Source: a virus
Length of the DNA: 38,687 bases
Strand: one strand, 5' to 3'
IMG/VR virus record: IMGVR_UViG_3300000117_000075
Location: 1-38,687 of that record
How positions within the stretch are numbered: the stretch's first letter is position 1; each line of letters begins with the position of its first letter. A program made the translations under genes and the position numbers. The notes beneath the pieces were generated by a model. It was given only the letters and a program-made list of their open reading frames with translations. It was not told the origin of the DNA and did no database searches. Of this stretch, positions 16,810 to 24,256 are shown piece by piece.

Positions 16810-16824
16810 ACTTCCATCTCCTTT
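16806..16824. repeat. 19-base direct repeat, upstream copy bounding the HNH gene
   Basis: Identical to 16321-16339. Contains the stop of the membrane zinc-finger gene and the start of the HNH gene. A degenerate relative lies at the end of the polymerase N-terminal gene (17203-17227, sharing 13 bases, ttccatctccttt) and an 11-base piece at 15728-15738. Confidence 0.85.
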
Positions 16825-17210
16825 GGGTGTCGCATCATCATATGTATTTCCAATGCTTGGTGGCTAAAATAAGCCTCTTCGCATACTTTACAATAGATTC
16901 TTTCCTCTATTGATTTCTTAAGCATCCTTTCTTTTCGCTTATTGCTTTTTATTGCTAATATCTTATTACGAATGTTAGAGTCTATTTGAGAAGTCCCCCC
17001 AAAAGGCCATGTTTCCAAAGTAGCAAAGACTAGCCTTGATATTGGGAACTTTTCCTTTACAAAAGGATATAACAATAAATCAAAAGGCAGTAATACAACT
17101 AATGTCGCTATGACTAGTACCGCCATAAATATGTATATGGCGACATTAACCATAAGACCAAAAATAATAAGAAGTGCCGCAATAGCAAATAACCCTATAA
17201 TTACTTCCAT
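16806..17210 (-). CDS. Membrane protein with C-terminal C2H2 zinc finger
   Basis: 134 residues. Two hydrophobic helices occupy residues 3-45 ('IIGLFAIAALLIIFGLMV' and a second span to 'LLLYP'), then a basic linker, then a classical C2H2 finger near the end: C107-x2-C110-x12-H123-x5-H129 ('CKVCEEAYFSHQ' onward). Ends 'KEMEV', the same residues that end the HNH protein, because both stops lie in the repeated junction sequence. It starts one base after the stop of the polymerase N-terminal fragment. Could anchor DNA or the replisome to the membrane; that is speculation. Confidence 0.65.
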   Translation of the reverse strand: MEVIIGLFAIAALLIIFGLMVNVAIYIFMAVLVIATLVVLLPFDLLLYPFVKEKFPISRLVFATLETWPFGGTSQIDSNIRNKILAIKSNKRKERMLKKSIEERIYCKVCEEAYFSHQALEIHMMMRHPKEMEV

Positions 17211-17211
17211 C

Positions 17212-18933
17212 TTATTCCATCTCCTTTGCCTTAAACGCTGCTAATCTAATTGCTTCTCTTGCACTCGCTGTAATACTTTCTGCCAAAGTTACATTCGACC
17301 AACCGAATCCAGCAAAGGCGAGAATACCGTAGAAACTCGCAGATAATCTTTTTACTGCCATTTGGTTATTGTACCACTTAACATACTCAGAATCATTGTT
17401 CTGCCCTTTGGCTTCTTTCATCCTTGCCTTATATTCATTACGCAATTCTTTCAATTCTAAGACCGCAGTTGGTAATAATCCTAACTTATCGGTTTTGAAA
17501 TAAACCATGTCTTCTGCATCGCTTATGCTGAAGTCCTTCGGCGTAGCAAGATTCGCCCCGAATTCAGTGGGGGTATCGCTAATAGTTTCGAAAGAAATGT
17601 TGCGGGCCAATATCATTGAAGGATAGAGTCCAGCGAAATCAAATGCTGCCACGCCATGATGTAGGCCATTAGTCCCTTCACTTAGAGGGTCATAGACCAT
17701 AGCACCTTGGTAGGATAAACTTTCTTTACAGTTCTTACAAGTCTTTGCTTTCTTAAGATTGACTGTATTGCAATTAGAGCAGATTCTATTCTTTGGCCTA
17801 ATTCCAGTGGGGGCTTTCCATGTGGCATTCCTCATAAAATATATTCCTCCCATGTGGCTAGCATAGAAACATGCGTCGAAGGGCGCAACTAGTAATCTTT
17901 GTAGTGCAAGAATAGCCTCGCTACAATAATTAGTTTCGTCAATCTCTACCATTAGTTCTACATCTATCACTGCATATTTCAGATATGTTTGCGTATCTTC
18001 TAACCACCCTCTACGATAGAATTCATTTGCATCCGGAAACTTTTCCGAGACAAGTTTATTTCTACCCAATACATTTTCAGAAACATAGTTTAGACTTAGC
18101 GATGGTAGCGTTCCTCTTTGGGAATCATTCCATTGTCTCTCAAATGCCAAATCTAAATTTAGGCAAATCCTACCAGCAATGGGCTGGGAGATTGGAGAAT
18201 ATCCTTCCTCCGCTTTAGTAAATCTAAAGCCGGTCTTAGTAGCAAATACATTAGACACTCTTCCTACCGGAGATAGTTTTAGTGGATTAACTCTCAATGC
18301 ACAGCATCTATCAATAAGTTTAGGCAAATCGAACTTTAGACCAAACCATGCAATTAGCATATCGGGGTCTTTCTCTACCATTGTATTAATGAAAGATTCA
18401 AGCATTTCTCTTTCGGTATTAAAAATAAATCTAACTCCTGTATCAAAAACAGTATCTAATGGCGCATCAATAGGAAGCCATACCCATTGGTAATACTTCT
18501 CATCATAATTATCATACATTACAATAGTAGTAATTTCATCATGATGTTCTCCGCCCTGTTGCCATTCCATATCCCAATACCATTTACGCATTTTGTATTC
18601 CGGTATCTCTTTTAGATTATCTATGGCGTATCTATGGTGGTGTCTTACATCTGCTTCCCAAGTCTGAATAAACATATCCTTTGCATTTCTAACATCGTCT
18701 GCTTGCTCGACATATACTTTCTTTAGTTTAGTCCCTTCTAGAGAAAACCATTCTCCACTCTCATACTCAAATTCTCTCTTGACATATTTAGAAGGCCTGT
18801 AAAATCTAATTTCCCTATGGGAATCATCTACAAAAAAATATGGGCGATGGGTTTCCACCTTCCATTTCTTTTCTCCTTCTTCTCGCCAAGAGAGAAATAT
18901 ATTTTTATTATCTCTCATGGTGGATATAATCAT
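17212..18933 (-). CDS. polB-N: DNA polymerase family B, N-terminal fragment (exonuclease, motifs A and B)
   Basis: 573 residues from ATG 18933 (a TTG-initiated frame three codons longer also exists). Exonuclease motifs: Exo I 'WYWDMEWQ' (D121, E123), Exo II 'FGLKFDLP' (D202), Exo III 'YAVIDVEL' (Y320, D324). A four-cysteine zinc ribbon lies between exonuclease and palm (C385, C388, C399, C402). Motif A is 'DFAGLYPS' (D432) and motif B is 'KRLSASFYG' (K528), with Ala in place of the usual Asn. The protein stops 38 residues after motif B ('FKAKEME'), exactly before motif C, which is carried by the gene at 13773-14657. PCNA lies immediately upstream, overlapping slightly. The two products must associate to form an active enzyme, as known for the split PolB of Methanothermobacter. 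Confidence 0.9.
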   Translation of the reverse strand: MIISTMRDNKNIFLSWREEGEKKWKVETHRPYFFVDDSHREIRFYRPSKYVKREFEYESGEWFSLEGTKLKKVYVEQADDVRNAKDMFIQTWEADVRHHHRYAIDNLKEIPEYKMRKWYWDMEWQQGGEHHDEITTIVMYDNYDEKYYQWVWLPIDAPLDTVFDTGVRFIFNTEREMLESFINTMVEKDPDMLIAWFGLKFDLPKLIDRCCALRVNPLKLSPVGRVSNVFATKTGFRFTKAEEGYSPISQPIAGRICLNLDLAFERQWNDSQRGTLPSLSLNYVSENVLGRNKLVSEKFPDANEFYRRGWLEDTQTYLKYAVIDVELMVEIDETNYCSEAILALQRLLVAPFDACFYASHMGGIYFMRNATWKAPTGIRPKNRICSNCNTVNLKKAKTCKNCKESLSYQGAMVYDPLSEGTNGLHHGVAAFDFAGLYPSMILARNISFETISDTPTEFGANLATPKDFSISDAEDMVYFKTDKLGLLPTAVLELKELRNEYKARMKEAKGQNNDSEYVKWYNNQMAVKRLSASFYGILAFAGFGWSNVTLAESITASAREAIRLAAFKAKEME

Positions 18934-18938
18934 ATTAT

Positions 18939-19682
18939 TCAACTCACATGCGGGGCACGAATTAATCTTCTATCTTCTCCAACTAATAATAGTGGGAAGT
19001 CGTCTCTAAGGTAGACATTGATTTTACCATCAAAGAACTTGTGTAGAGGGCCAGACCATTCTACTACAGCCGCATCTCCACTGGCATTAGATATTGCCAT
19101 TGATTCTAGATAGCGATTAGAGGCAGATGTCTGACTGCTAATTACTGCTGCTTCTTCTGCGTAATCTAAACGATAGACTCCACTTTTAATTAATTCACAT
19201 AATCCCATTGTTTTCTTAAAGTCCTCGGAATGTATTGTGAATACTGCTTCGTATTTAGAAGGGCCGAACATAAACAATGTTTCCGGTTCTTCTTCATAAC
19301 TAACATGTTCTAGCATTCCCTTTATTCTAGTAATTGCATTCATATTAGAATGGGTAATGATTCTTGGGACTATTACCTGCTGGGAATTACAAGAAACCTG
19401 TAGGGTATCTTCTGCAACAAAACTACAGACTCCGCTAAACTTCTTTACGAAGGGAAGTAGATATTTTGCATCGAAGATAAAATCACCATCCTCTTCTCCA
19501 TCCACTTCTAAATTAATATTTAGAGATAGAGTAGAGTCGGCATTCCATAGTTCTAGCAAGTTACCTTCTAGAGAAATGTAGATAGTATTATCCAAACTGC
19601 TGTTTGTTACTCCGTACTTACCCTTTCCTTGAATGTCGTCTAATGCTCTTTCTAGTATTTTATTATCAATGTTAAATTTCAT
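18939..19682 (-). CDS. pcn: PCNA-like sliding clamp
   Basis: 247 residues, the usual PCNA length. The N-terminus 'LERALDDIQGKGKYGVTNS' and 'NLLELWNADSTLSLNINL' match the first clamp domain, and the C-terminus 'VYLRDDFPLLL' (about 222-233) then 'RLIRAPHVS' corresponds to the PCNA end of type DFPLKL...YLLAPRIE. It encircles DNA and tethers polymerase, ligase and nucleases. Overlaps the RecA-like gene by four bases and precedes polymerase. C-terminal PIP-like boxes are found on the polymerase fragment and a micro-ORF. Confidence 0.82.
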   Translation of the reverse strand: MKFNIDNKILERALDDIQGKGKYGVTNSSLDNTIYISLEGNLLELWNADSTLSLNINLEVDGEEDGDFIFDAKYLLPFVKKFSGVCSFVAEDTLQVSCNSQQVIVPRIITHSNMNAITRIKGMLEHVSYEEEPETLFMFGPSKYEAVFTIHSEDFKKTMGLCELIKSGVYRLDYAEEAAVISSQTSASNRYLESMAISNASGDAAVVEWSGPLHKFFDGKINVYLRDDFPLLLVGEDRRLIRAPHVS

Positions 19683-20521
19683 ATCTTACCCTCTTTTAAT
19701 TCCGGTACTCCGTCCCATACTACCTTGGGTGCTGCACCACTTCTAACAGTCCAAATTTTACCTACTAGATTTCCGTTAGTTCTGCTACCCAGCAGTTCTG
19801 CTAGGTAGTGCATTTCTCCCTTAATCTTTTTTCTAGAGCAATGTATTTCCTGTTCTAGTTTTCCACCCCAATCTCTCCAAGCCGGTATCATACCAACAGG
19901 CGAATTGTCTTGGTACTTTTCAGTCTCGTGGGTAATATAAATTACATCGCAATTTAATTGGAATACTGCTTCCATTAGGAAGTAGAAGGTTTTGTTTCTA
20001 GCACCATACATAAACGGCATGATTTTAGTTACTACTCTAGGATTAGGATTTACCTTCAACATGCAAGAATCAAACCAAGAATCCACTCCATCGAAAACGA
20101 ATACAGGTTTTTCTCCCGCTTCTATCTTTCCTCTAACATAGTTAATAAATAATAGAGAATTTTCTTCGCTCTTATTAATATCAACAATATTATCCTTGTT
20201 CATTTCGATAGGGCAGAAAACTTCTATTCTATCTGTAGAGTCGTGACATTCATGCCATGTAGAATCTACACCCTTATCCCAATCTAAAGCATATATCTTT
20301 CTATCGGGGAAATCTAAAGCAATGCCTGTCTTCCCAGTTTTGGGTTCTCCCCAAATACCTAGAACTAATCGAGAGTTTTTACTCTCTCGCTTTTTCTTCA
20401 TATACTCTGCAAAGGAAGAATTAAACTCTTCCTGCTTTTTACCAAAGATTGTTTTCTTCTTAGCATCAGCAGTTTCCTTTGCTTCTTCCATAACTTCTTT
20501 TTTCATTTTAGTTAAACTCAT
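19679..20521 (-). CDS. RecA-fold ATPase, Sak4/AAA_24-like
   Basis: 280 residues from ATG 20521 (AGGTGGTAAAT upstream). Walker A 'GEPKTGKTG' is at about 58-66, preceded by 'RLVLGIW' and followed by 'FPDRKIYALDWDKG', the pattern of phage AAA_24/Sak4 proteins. Walker B is 'VFVFDGVDSW'; a later 'VIYITHETEK' is a sensor-like strand. Sak4 proteins are RadA/RecA-core ATPases that stimulate single-strand annealing together with the viral SSB, and the SSB-like gene is two genes upstream. Charged coiled N-terminus of 50 residues. It could instead be a RadA paralogue. Confidence 0.75.
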   Translation of the reverse strand: MSLTKMKKEVMEEAKETADAKKKTIFGKKQEEFNSSFAEYMKKKRESKNSRLVLGIWGEPKTGKTGIALDFPDRKIYALDWDKGVDSTWHECHDSTDRIEVFCPIEMNKDNIVDINKSEENSLLFINYVRGKIEAGEKPVFVFDGVDSWFDSCMLKVNPNPRVVTKIMPFMYGARNKTFYFLMEAVFQLNCDVIYITHETEKYQDNSPVGMIPAWRDWGGKLEQEIHCSRKKIKGEMHYLAELLGSRTNGNLVGKIWTVRSGAAPKVVWDGVPELKEGKI

Positions 20522-20762
20522 ATTTACCACCTATTTCATATTCTGTAAAGTCTATTTCTTGACCACGGAATTTTGTCCAAATTCCCATTATTTCAATTGC
20601 CATTTCTTTAGTACTAAGGAACCTTATTTCCTTCTGCCCTAAATGCAACTTCAATAGAATTCCGTCGTCGTTCTGTCTCCATGTAATAAATTCCACAAGG
20701 GATAAGTCTGCCAAATAACTGCCAGCCTTCATTACATATCTTTCATCTATTAATTCACTCAT
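20508..20762 (-). CDS. Unknown 84-residue protein
   Basis: First gene after the 108-base intergenic region. Short alpha/beta protein with 'LVEFITWRQNDDGILLKLHLG' split by a turn and an acidic C-terminus ('GQEIDFTEYEIGG'). Ends overlapping the RecA-like gene start by 14 bases. Function not recognised. Confidence 0.55.
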   Translation of the reverse strand: MSELIDERYVMKAGSYLADLSLVEFITWRQNDDGILLKLHLGQKEIRFLSTKEMAIEIMGIWTKFRGQEIDFTEYEIGGKYEFN

Positions 20763-20875
20763 TATAATTCCTCATTAAAAACATGGGCTTCGCACCCACT
20801 CGAATATCATTCTTTTCCCATTAGAATATATTTACACTAATTGTTGAAGAGGCGTAATCCCCTTTGGAACTCAAC
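20763..20875 (-). promoter_or_regulatory. Intergenic control region between SSB-like and RecA-like operon parts
   Basis: This is the longest gap in the minus-strand block, where most genes overlap. A hairpin spans the end of the SSB-like gene (arms 20871-20875 and 20843-20847, with an inner five-pair stem with one G.U). A TATA-like AAATATATT at about 20825-20833 follows, which in archaea would place a transcript start near 20800, just before the second hairpin and the next gene. Promoter call is tentative. Confidence 0.4.
20784..20798 (-). terminator. Internal hairpin plus U-run (terminator or attenuator)
   Basis: On the minus strand TGGGT-GCGAA-GCCCA forms a five-pair stem (one G.U) followed by TGTTTTTAAT. 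Its context (CGAGTGGGT before, CA then T-run after) resembles the main terminator at 7891-7937. It lies 22 bases before the 84-residue gene. Confidence 0.5.
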
Positions 20876-22082
20876 TAAACCAATCGTCGTTGGCTTCTTC
20901 AGTCTGCTCAATTTCTACAGGAGAGCCAACTCTTTCTACAACTAGAAGTCCCGATACATTAATTGTAACTGGTTCCGGCCCGTCGTCTCCTTGTCTTTGA
21001 GAAGTTCTTCCAATAACAATAATGTTACTTCCTATACCAAAATCAATTCCGATATGTTCGGGAACCCAACATGTAGTCATGTTATTTCCACCTTCATAAT
21101 CGAACTCTGCATTTAAGTCAGTAATGTTTAGGACACGGTTTCCATTTCCAAATGGAGTCATGTTCATATTACAAACAGTACCGTCAGTAATAACATATCT
21201 CTGTTTTACCGGAAGCATTGCTAAGTTAGCATGTTGCCTATCAATATCTACAAGTTCTGCAATCTTATCAGAAAATACTTCTGTAAGAGTAGAAACATAA
21301 TCGAAGTTAGACATATCCCTGTAGTCTGAATTCTCAGGGTCTAGGTTTTCATTCATTACTAGGCTAGCCTTAGTAACTTCAGTATAACCATAAATGTCAT
21401 CCGATGTTTCATTCTTAATTACAACCATGTGTAGATACTCGAAACAATTTGGTGCAAATTCTAGACAACCATCTTTCTTGTAAGAAAAGAAATACGGTTT
21501 CATTTCTGTACTGTCTCCAACCATACCATAGAAAACTCCGGTTCTACGGAATTCTTGTGCTGGTAGTGGTTTTCCAAAGTTGCGGTTTGTCCCACCGTTA
21601 GGATAGCGGTCAGTAGCATCTAAAGGAATAATAGTATTCCCATCAATTTCTTCTGCGCCTTCGGGTAGTGACTTAACGATTCTTTCTTGGTAATCGCCCT
21701 TGAACACTCTAAGGATTTTCCATCCACCGTCAGTTTCTTCAGCAGTTGCAATTAGCCCTGCTTCTAAAGCCGCATCCGGATTTCTACCGTATTCTTCCTT
21801 AGCCTTGTTTCTGTTCCAAACCATAGTGTCTCTAGGAGACTCTAGTGAGATAAAGAAACCAAATGCCTTCTTGGACAATTGGTTATTTCCCCCACCACTA
21901 GGTTTAGATTTCTGCCTACGGCTTTGGGCAACATGGCTTCGCCATAATCCTAAACCGATTGGGCTTTGGGCATCTACCCCGTTCTCTCTGCAAATATCTC
22001 CATACTTGGTCAGTGCATCTTCAACACTAAGACCTAGAAGACTTGCTCCTTGCTCTACTTCGTTTTTCGTTTTTTCATCCAT
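20871..22082 (-). CDS. Probable single-stranded DNA-binding protein
   Basis: 403 residues. No database-level match can be recalled, but the layout fits a viral SSB: a helical N-terminus with a basic linker ('SRRQKSKPSGGGNNQ'), a long beta-rich core, a strand 'VTINVSGLLVVERVG', and an acidic C-terminal tail ending 'EEANDDWFS', like the acidic, aromatic-tipped tails of SSB and gp32 that recruit partners. It sits between RFC and the RecA/PCNA/polymerase genes. AGGAGG precedes the start. SSB assignment is inference from position and tail; it could be another replication accessory factor. Confidence 0.55.
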   Translation of the reverse strand: MDEKTKNEVEQGASLLGLSVEDALTKYGDICRENGVDAQSPIGLGLWRSHVAQSRRQKSKPSGGGNNQLSKKAFGFFISLESPRDTMVWNRNKAKEEYGRNPDAALEAGLIATAEETDGGWKILRVFKGDYQERIVKSLPEGAEEIDGNTIIPLDATDRYPNGGTNRNFGKPLPAQEFRRTGVFYGMVGDSTEMKPYFFSYKKDGCLEFAPNCFEYLHMVVIKNETSDDIYGYTEVTKASLVMNENLDPENSDYRDMSNFDYVSTLTEVFSDKIAELVDIDRQHANLAMLPVKQRYVITDGTVCNMNMTPFGNGNRVLNITDLNAEFDYEGGNNMTTCWVPEHIGIDFGIGSNIIVIGRTSQRQGDDGPEPVTINVSGLLVVERVGSPVEIEQTEEANDDWFS

Positions 22083-22100
22083 TTTCAGATTCCTCCTTTT

Positions 22101-23012
22101 TCATATTAATTGTCCTACCATCCATGAGAGTAAAACTCTCGGTGTCATAGTAGTAGACCGGTATTCACTTTCTCCTATCACTCTCAAAAATTTGTATTTT
22201 ACATTTCCATCTAAAGTAGCATTGATAATAACATCATGCAAAGAAACACAAATATCCTTGACGGTTTTACCGTCGTATAGTAAGTTGTGTAGTGTTGTAA
22301 GAATGTCAGTATTTTTATTGATAAGTTCATTAATTATATTTTCATATTCCTGTAGTCCTTCTTGGACTTGTACCTTCAGTGGTTTGTCAGATGCAATTGC
22401 CGCCTGTAACTCGGTGATTGCTCTCCTTAAGTCACCTCCATAAACACCTATAAAGCCCTGCATCTCGGACTCGGTTGGCCTGTTAGGTATGTTCTCCTTG
22501 TCCAAAATGTCCATTAAAATTGAACCGACTACTGCCGGTACAAGAGGCTTGAAGTGATAGTTTGCACACCTACTTTGTAGTGCGAATATAATTTTAGTTC
22601 TATCATTACAAGTAATAATAAATCTAACATTGTCTGAATATCTTTCCATAATTCTTTTCAATGCGTTTTGTGCATCGTTGGTCATTCCATCCATTTCATC
22701 TAATAGAATTATTCTGAATGGAACATTACCAAGTTTACCGCTTTGGGCAATCTCTTTGATTTTAGTTCTAACAGTTTCTAATCTTCTATCGTCAGAAGCA
22801 TTAATCTCAAAGAAATTATCTAGTGCATTTTCACCAAGTAATGTTTTTGCTAGGGCTAAACCTGCCGCAGTTTTACCTGTACCGGAAGTACCGTAAAACA
22901 AAACATTTGGCATGTTCTGTAATTCTACCCAATTCTCCGCATCCATTACGAAGTGTTCCTGTCCTTTTATTCCGCTTAGTAAAGCGGGCCTATATTTCTC
23001 AGTCCATAGCAT
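22101..23012 (-). CDS. rfcS: Clamp loader small subunit (RFC-S)
   Basis: 303 residues. Starts 'MLWTEKYRP' as archaeal RFC small subunits do. Walker A 'GTSGTGKT' (41-48), Walker B 'LLDEMD' (D105, E106), sensor 1 'IITCND', and the clamp-loader 'SRC' motif (147-149) are all present; 'GGDLRRAI' is the sensor 2 region. A C-terminal helical collar follows. It opens PCNA and loads it on primed DNA using ATP. No clear large subunit is in the window, though a second P-loop ATPase lies one gene upstream. Confidence 0.93.
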   Translation of the reverse strand: MLWTEKYRPALLSGIKGQEHFVMDAENWVELQNMPNVLFYGTSGTGKTAAGLALAKTLLGENALDNFFEINASDDRRLETVRTKIKEIAQSGKLGNVPFRIILLDEMDGMTNDAQNALKRIMERYSDNVRFIITCNDRTKIIFALQSRCANYHFKPLVPAVVGSILMDILDKENIPNRPTESEMQGFIGVYGGDLRRAITELQAAIASDKPLKVQVQEGLQEYENIINELINKNTDILTTLHNLLYDGKTVKDICVSLHDVIINATLDGNVKYKFLRVIGESEYRSTTMTPRVLLSWMVGQLI

Positions 23013-23412
23013 CGTTCATCATTACTCCGTCTTTTACATTTACATTTCTTATTACAACACTAGGTTGCTGCTGTTCCCTAAACACAGGAACTTCTTTTAT
23101 TACTTCTATTTCCCTAAGCACTTCGACTTCTTTTATTACTTCAACTTCTCTTACATCGGCTCTCATTTGAGCATACCAAAACTGAGGATAGTAGAACATA
23201 TAATAGATTAAAGGAAATCCTGTCGTGTGAGTTATCAATGTTAGCCAGAATAATAATTCTGTAAAGTCTCCATCATGATACCCGTTATTCATTTCTATTA
23301 CTAATACAATATAGAATAGAAATATCCAAAGGTTTATCACAAAAAATCCTGCTAAAGACCTCATTCTTATTTTATCAATATCAATCGTTTTTCTTTCCAC
23401 GCATTCCTTCAT
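22999..23412 (-). CDS. Membrane protein with repeated Val/Glu coiled tail
   Basis: 137 residues from ATG 23412 (GTGAT seven bases upstream; ATG 23415 also possible). Two hydrophobic helices ('SLAGFFVINLWIFLFYIVLV' and 'LLFWLTLITHTTGFPLIYYM') are followed by a short repeat of the form (V/L)(R/K)E(V/I)EV, four times in residues 83-107, then a Gln-rich segment. The tail is likely an amphipathic strand or coil for oligomers. It lies between two ATPase genes of the replication block and overlaps both; perhaps a membrane anchor of the replisome, which is speculation. Confidence 0.6.
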   Translation of the reverse strand: MKECVERKTIDIDKIRMRSLAGFFVINLWIFLFYIVLVIEMNNGYHDGDFTELLFWLTLITHTTGFPLIYYMFYYPQFWYAQMRADVREVEVIKEVEVLREIEVIKEVPVFREQQQPSVVIRNVNVKDGVMMNDAMD

Positions 23413-24256
23413 CATAATAATCACTTAACTTACTTATTTTTATTTTAGGTTTAGATTTTCTTATCTTCTTTTCACCAAGACCGAGTAATCTACACTCACT
23501 ATTGTTTAGTTTGGTTTTAGCCCAACGGCTAAAGTCTTCATCTTTACATAATTGGCGAAGAAGTCTTTCGTCTCCGCTTCTTAGTTTTAACCTTCTACAT
23601 AGAGAAGGTATTTTGGAATATGCTTTGCGTTTAGGAAATGCTGGCCTACTGTAATTCTTACCTATGTAAGCATATGCTAACACTTCGTAAAAGTAGTTCA
23701 GTGGCCACTTTCTCTTAACGACTCCATCTGCGAATATCAATCTATTCGGGTGGATGTTTTCTACAAGCCAAGACATAATCTGCGTGTCTGCTGGCCTGTT
23801 AATTTTTAATAACTTAGCAACTAAGTTCCTATCACTTTGCTTCATGTATTCCATTACTAAAGAGAATGTATCTCTTTCCAATGAAAGGGGTTCTTCGCAT
23901 CTAGGTGCTAGTTCCTTAATCTGTTCTCTTAGGTATTGTTTGTTTCCTGCTCTCTTGAACTTAACCTTATTCTTAATATCAGCAGGAATACTTTTTTGAT
24001 TCAACGAAGTCATTACCACTTTACCGCCATAGTTTCTAAGAACATTTAGTATCTCGTCTTTCTTCGGCTTGTAGTGTATGTCTTCTATTATTATTCCTCT
24101 TTCCTTCGGTAGCGATTTAATATCAAGTATTTCCATATCATTAGCGTAGTAGATAATAGCATCTTCAAACATCTCCTTTGCCATAGTAGACTTACCGCTT
24201 CCATTCTTTCCGGTAATTACTATAGTTCTATCTTTATTCATATTGGTTAGTCCCAT
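23381..24256 (-). CDS. P-loop ATPase, possible clamp-loader partner
   Basis: 291 residues. Walker A 'GKNGSGKS' (16-23), Walker B-like 'GIIIEDI' (54-60) and a sensor 1-like strand 'VVMTSLNQ' (80-87) make a compact ATPase core of about 130 residues. The rest is helical and basic, ending in a Lys/Arg-rich tail. Clamp loaders pair a canonical small subunit with a divergent large one; the position next to RFC-S and the helical C-terminus would suit that, but no RFC-L box is recognised. Could also be an unrelated AAA+ or kinase-like ATPase. Confidence 0.55.
   Translation of the reverse strand: MGLTNMNKDRTIVITGKNGSGKSTMAKEMFEDAIIYYANDMEILDIKSLPKERGIIIEDIHYKPKKDEILNVLRNYGGKVVMTSLNQKSIPADIKNKVKFKRAGNKQYLREQIKELAPRCEEPLSLERDTFSLVMEYMKQSDRNLVAKLLKINRPADTQIMSWLVENIHPNRLIFADGVVKRKWPLNYFYEVLAYAYIGKNYSRPAFPKRKAYSKIPSLCRRLKLRSGDERLLRQLCKDEDFSRWAKTKLNNSECRLLGLGEKKIRKSKPKIKISKLSDYYDEGMRGKKND

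Noticed and set aside
14657-17212. Split intein as the cause of the polymerase split
   Set aside because: No intein N-terminal Cys/Ser block and no C-terminal His-Asn at the facing ends; the two proteins join directly at motif C.
18939-19682. Bacterial beta clamp (DnaN) instead of PCNA
   Set aside because: The N-terminal part has some DnaN flavour, but 247 residues allow only two clamp domains and the C-terminus matches PCNA.
21700-22443. Plus-strand open frame of 247 codons across the SSB-like and RFC genes
   Set aside because: It is antisense to two well supported genes, has no ribosome site, and its composition is that of a complementary-strand shadow.
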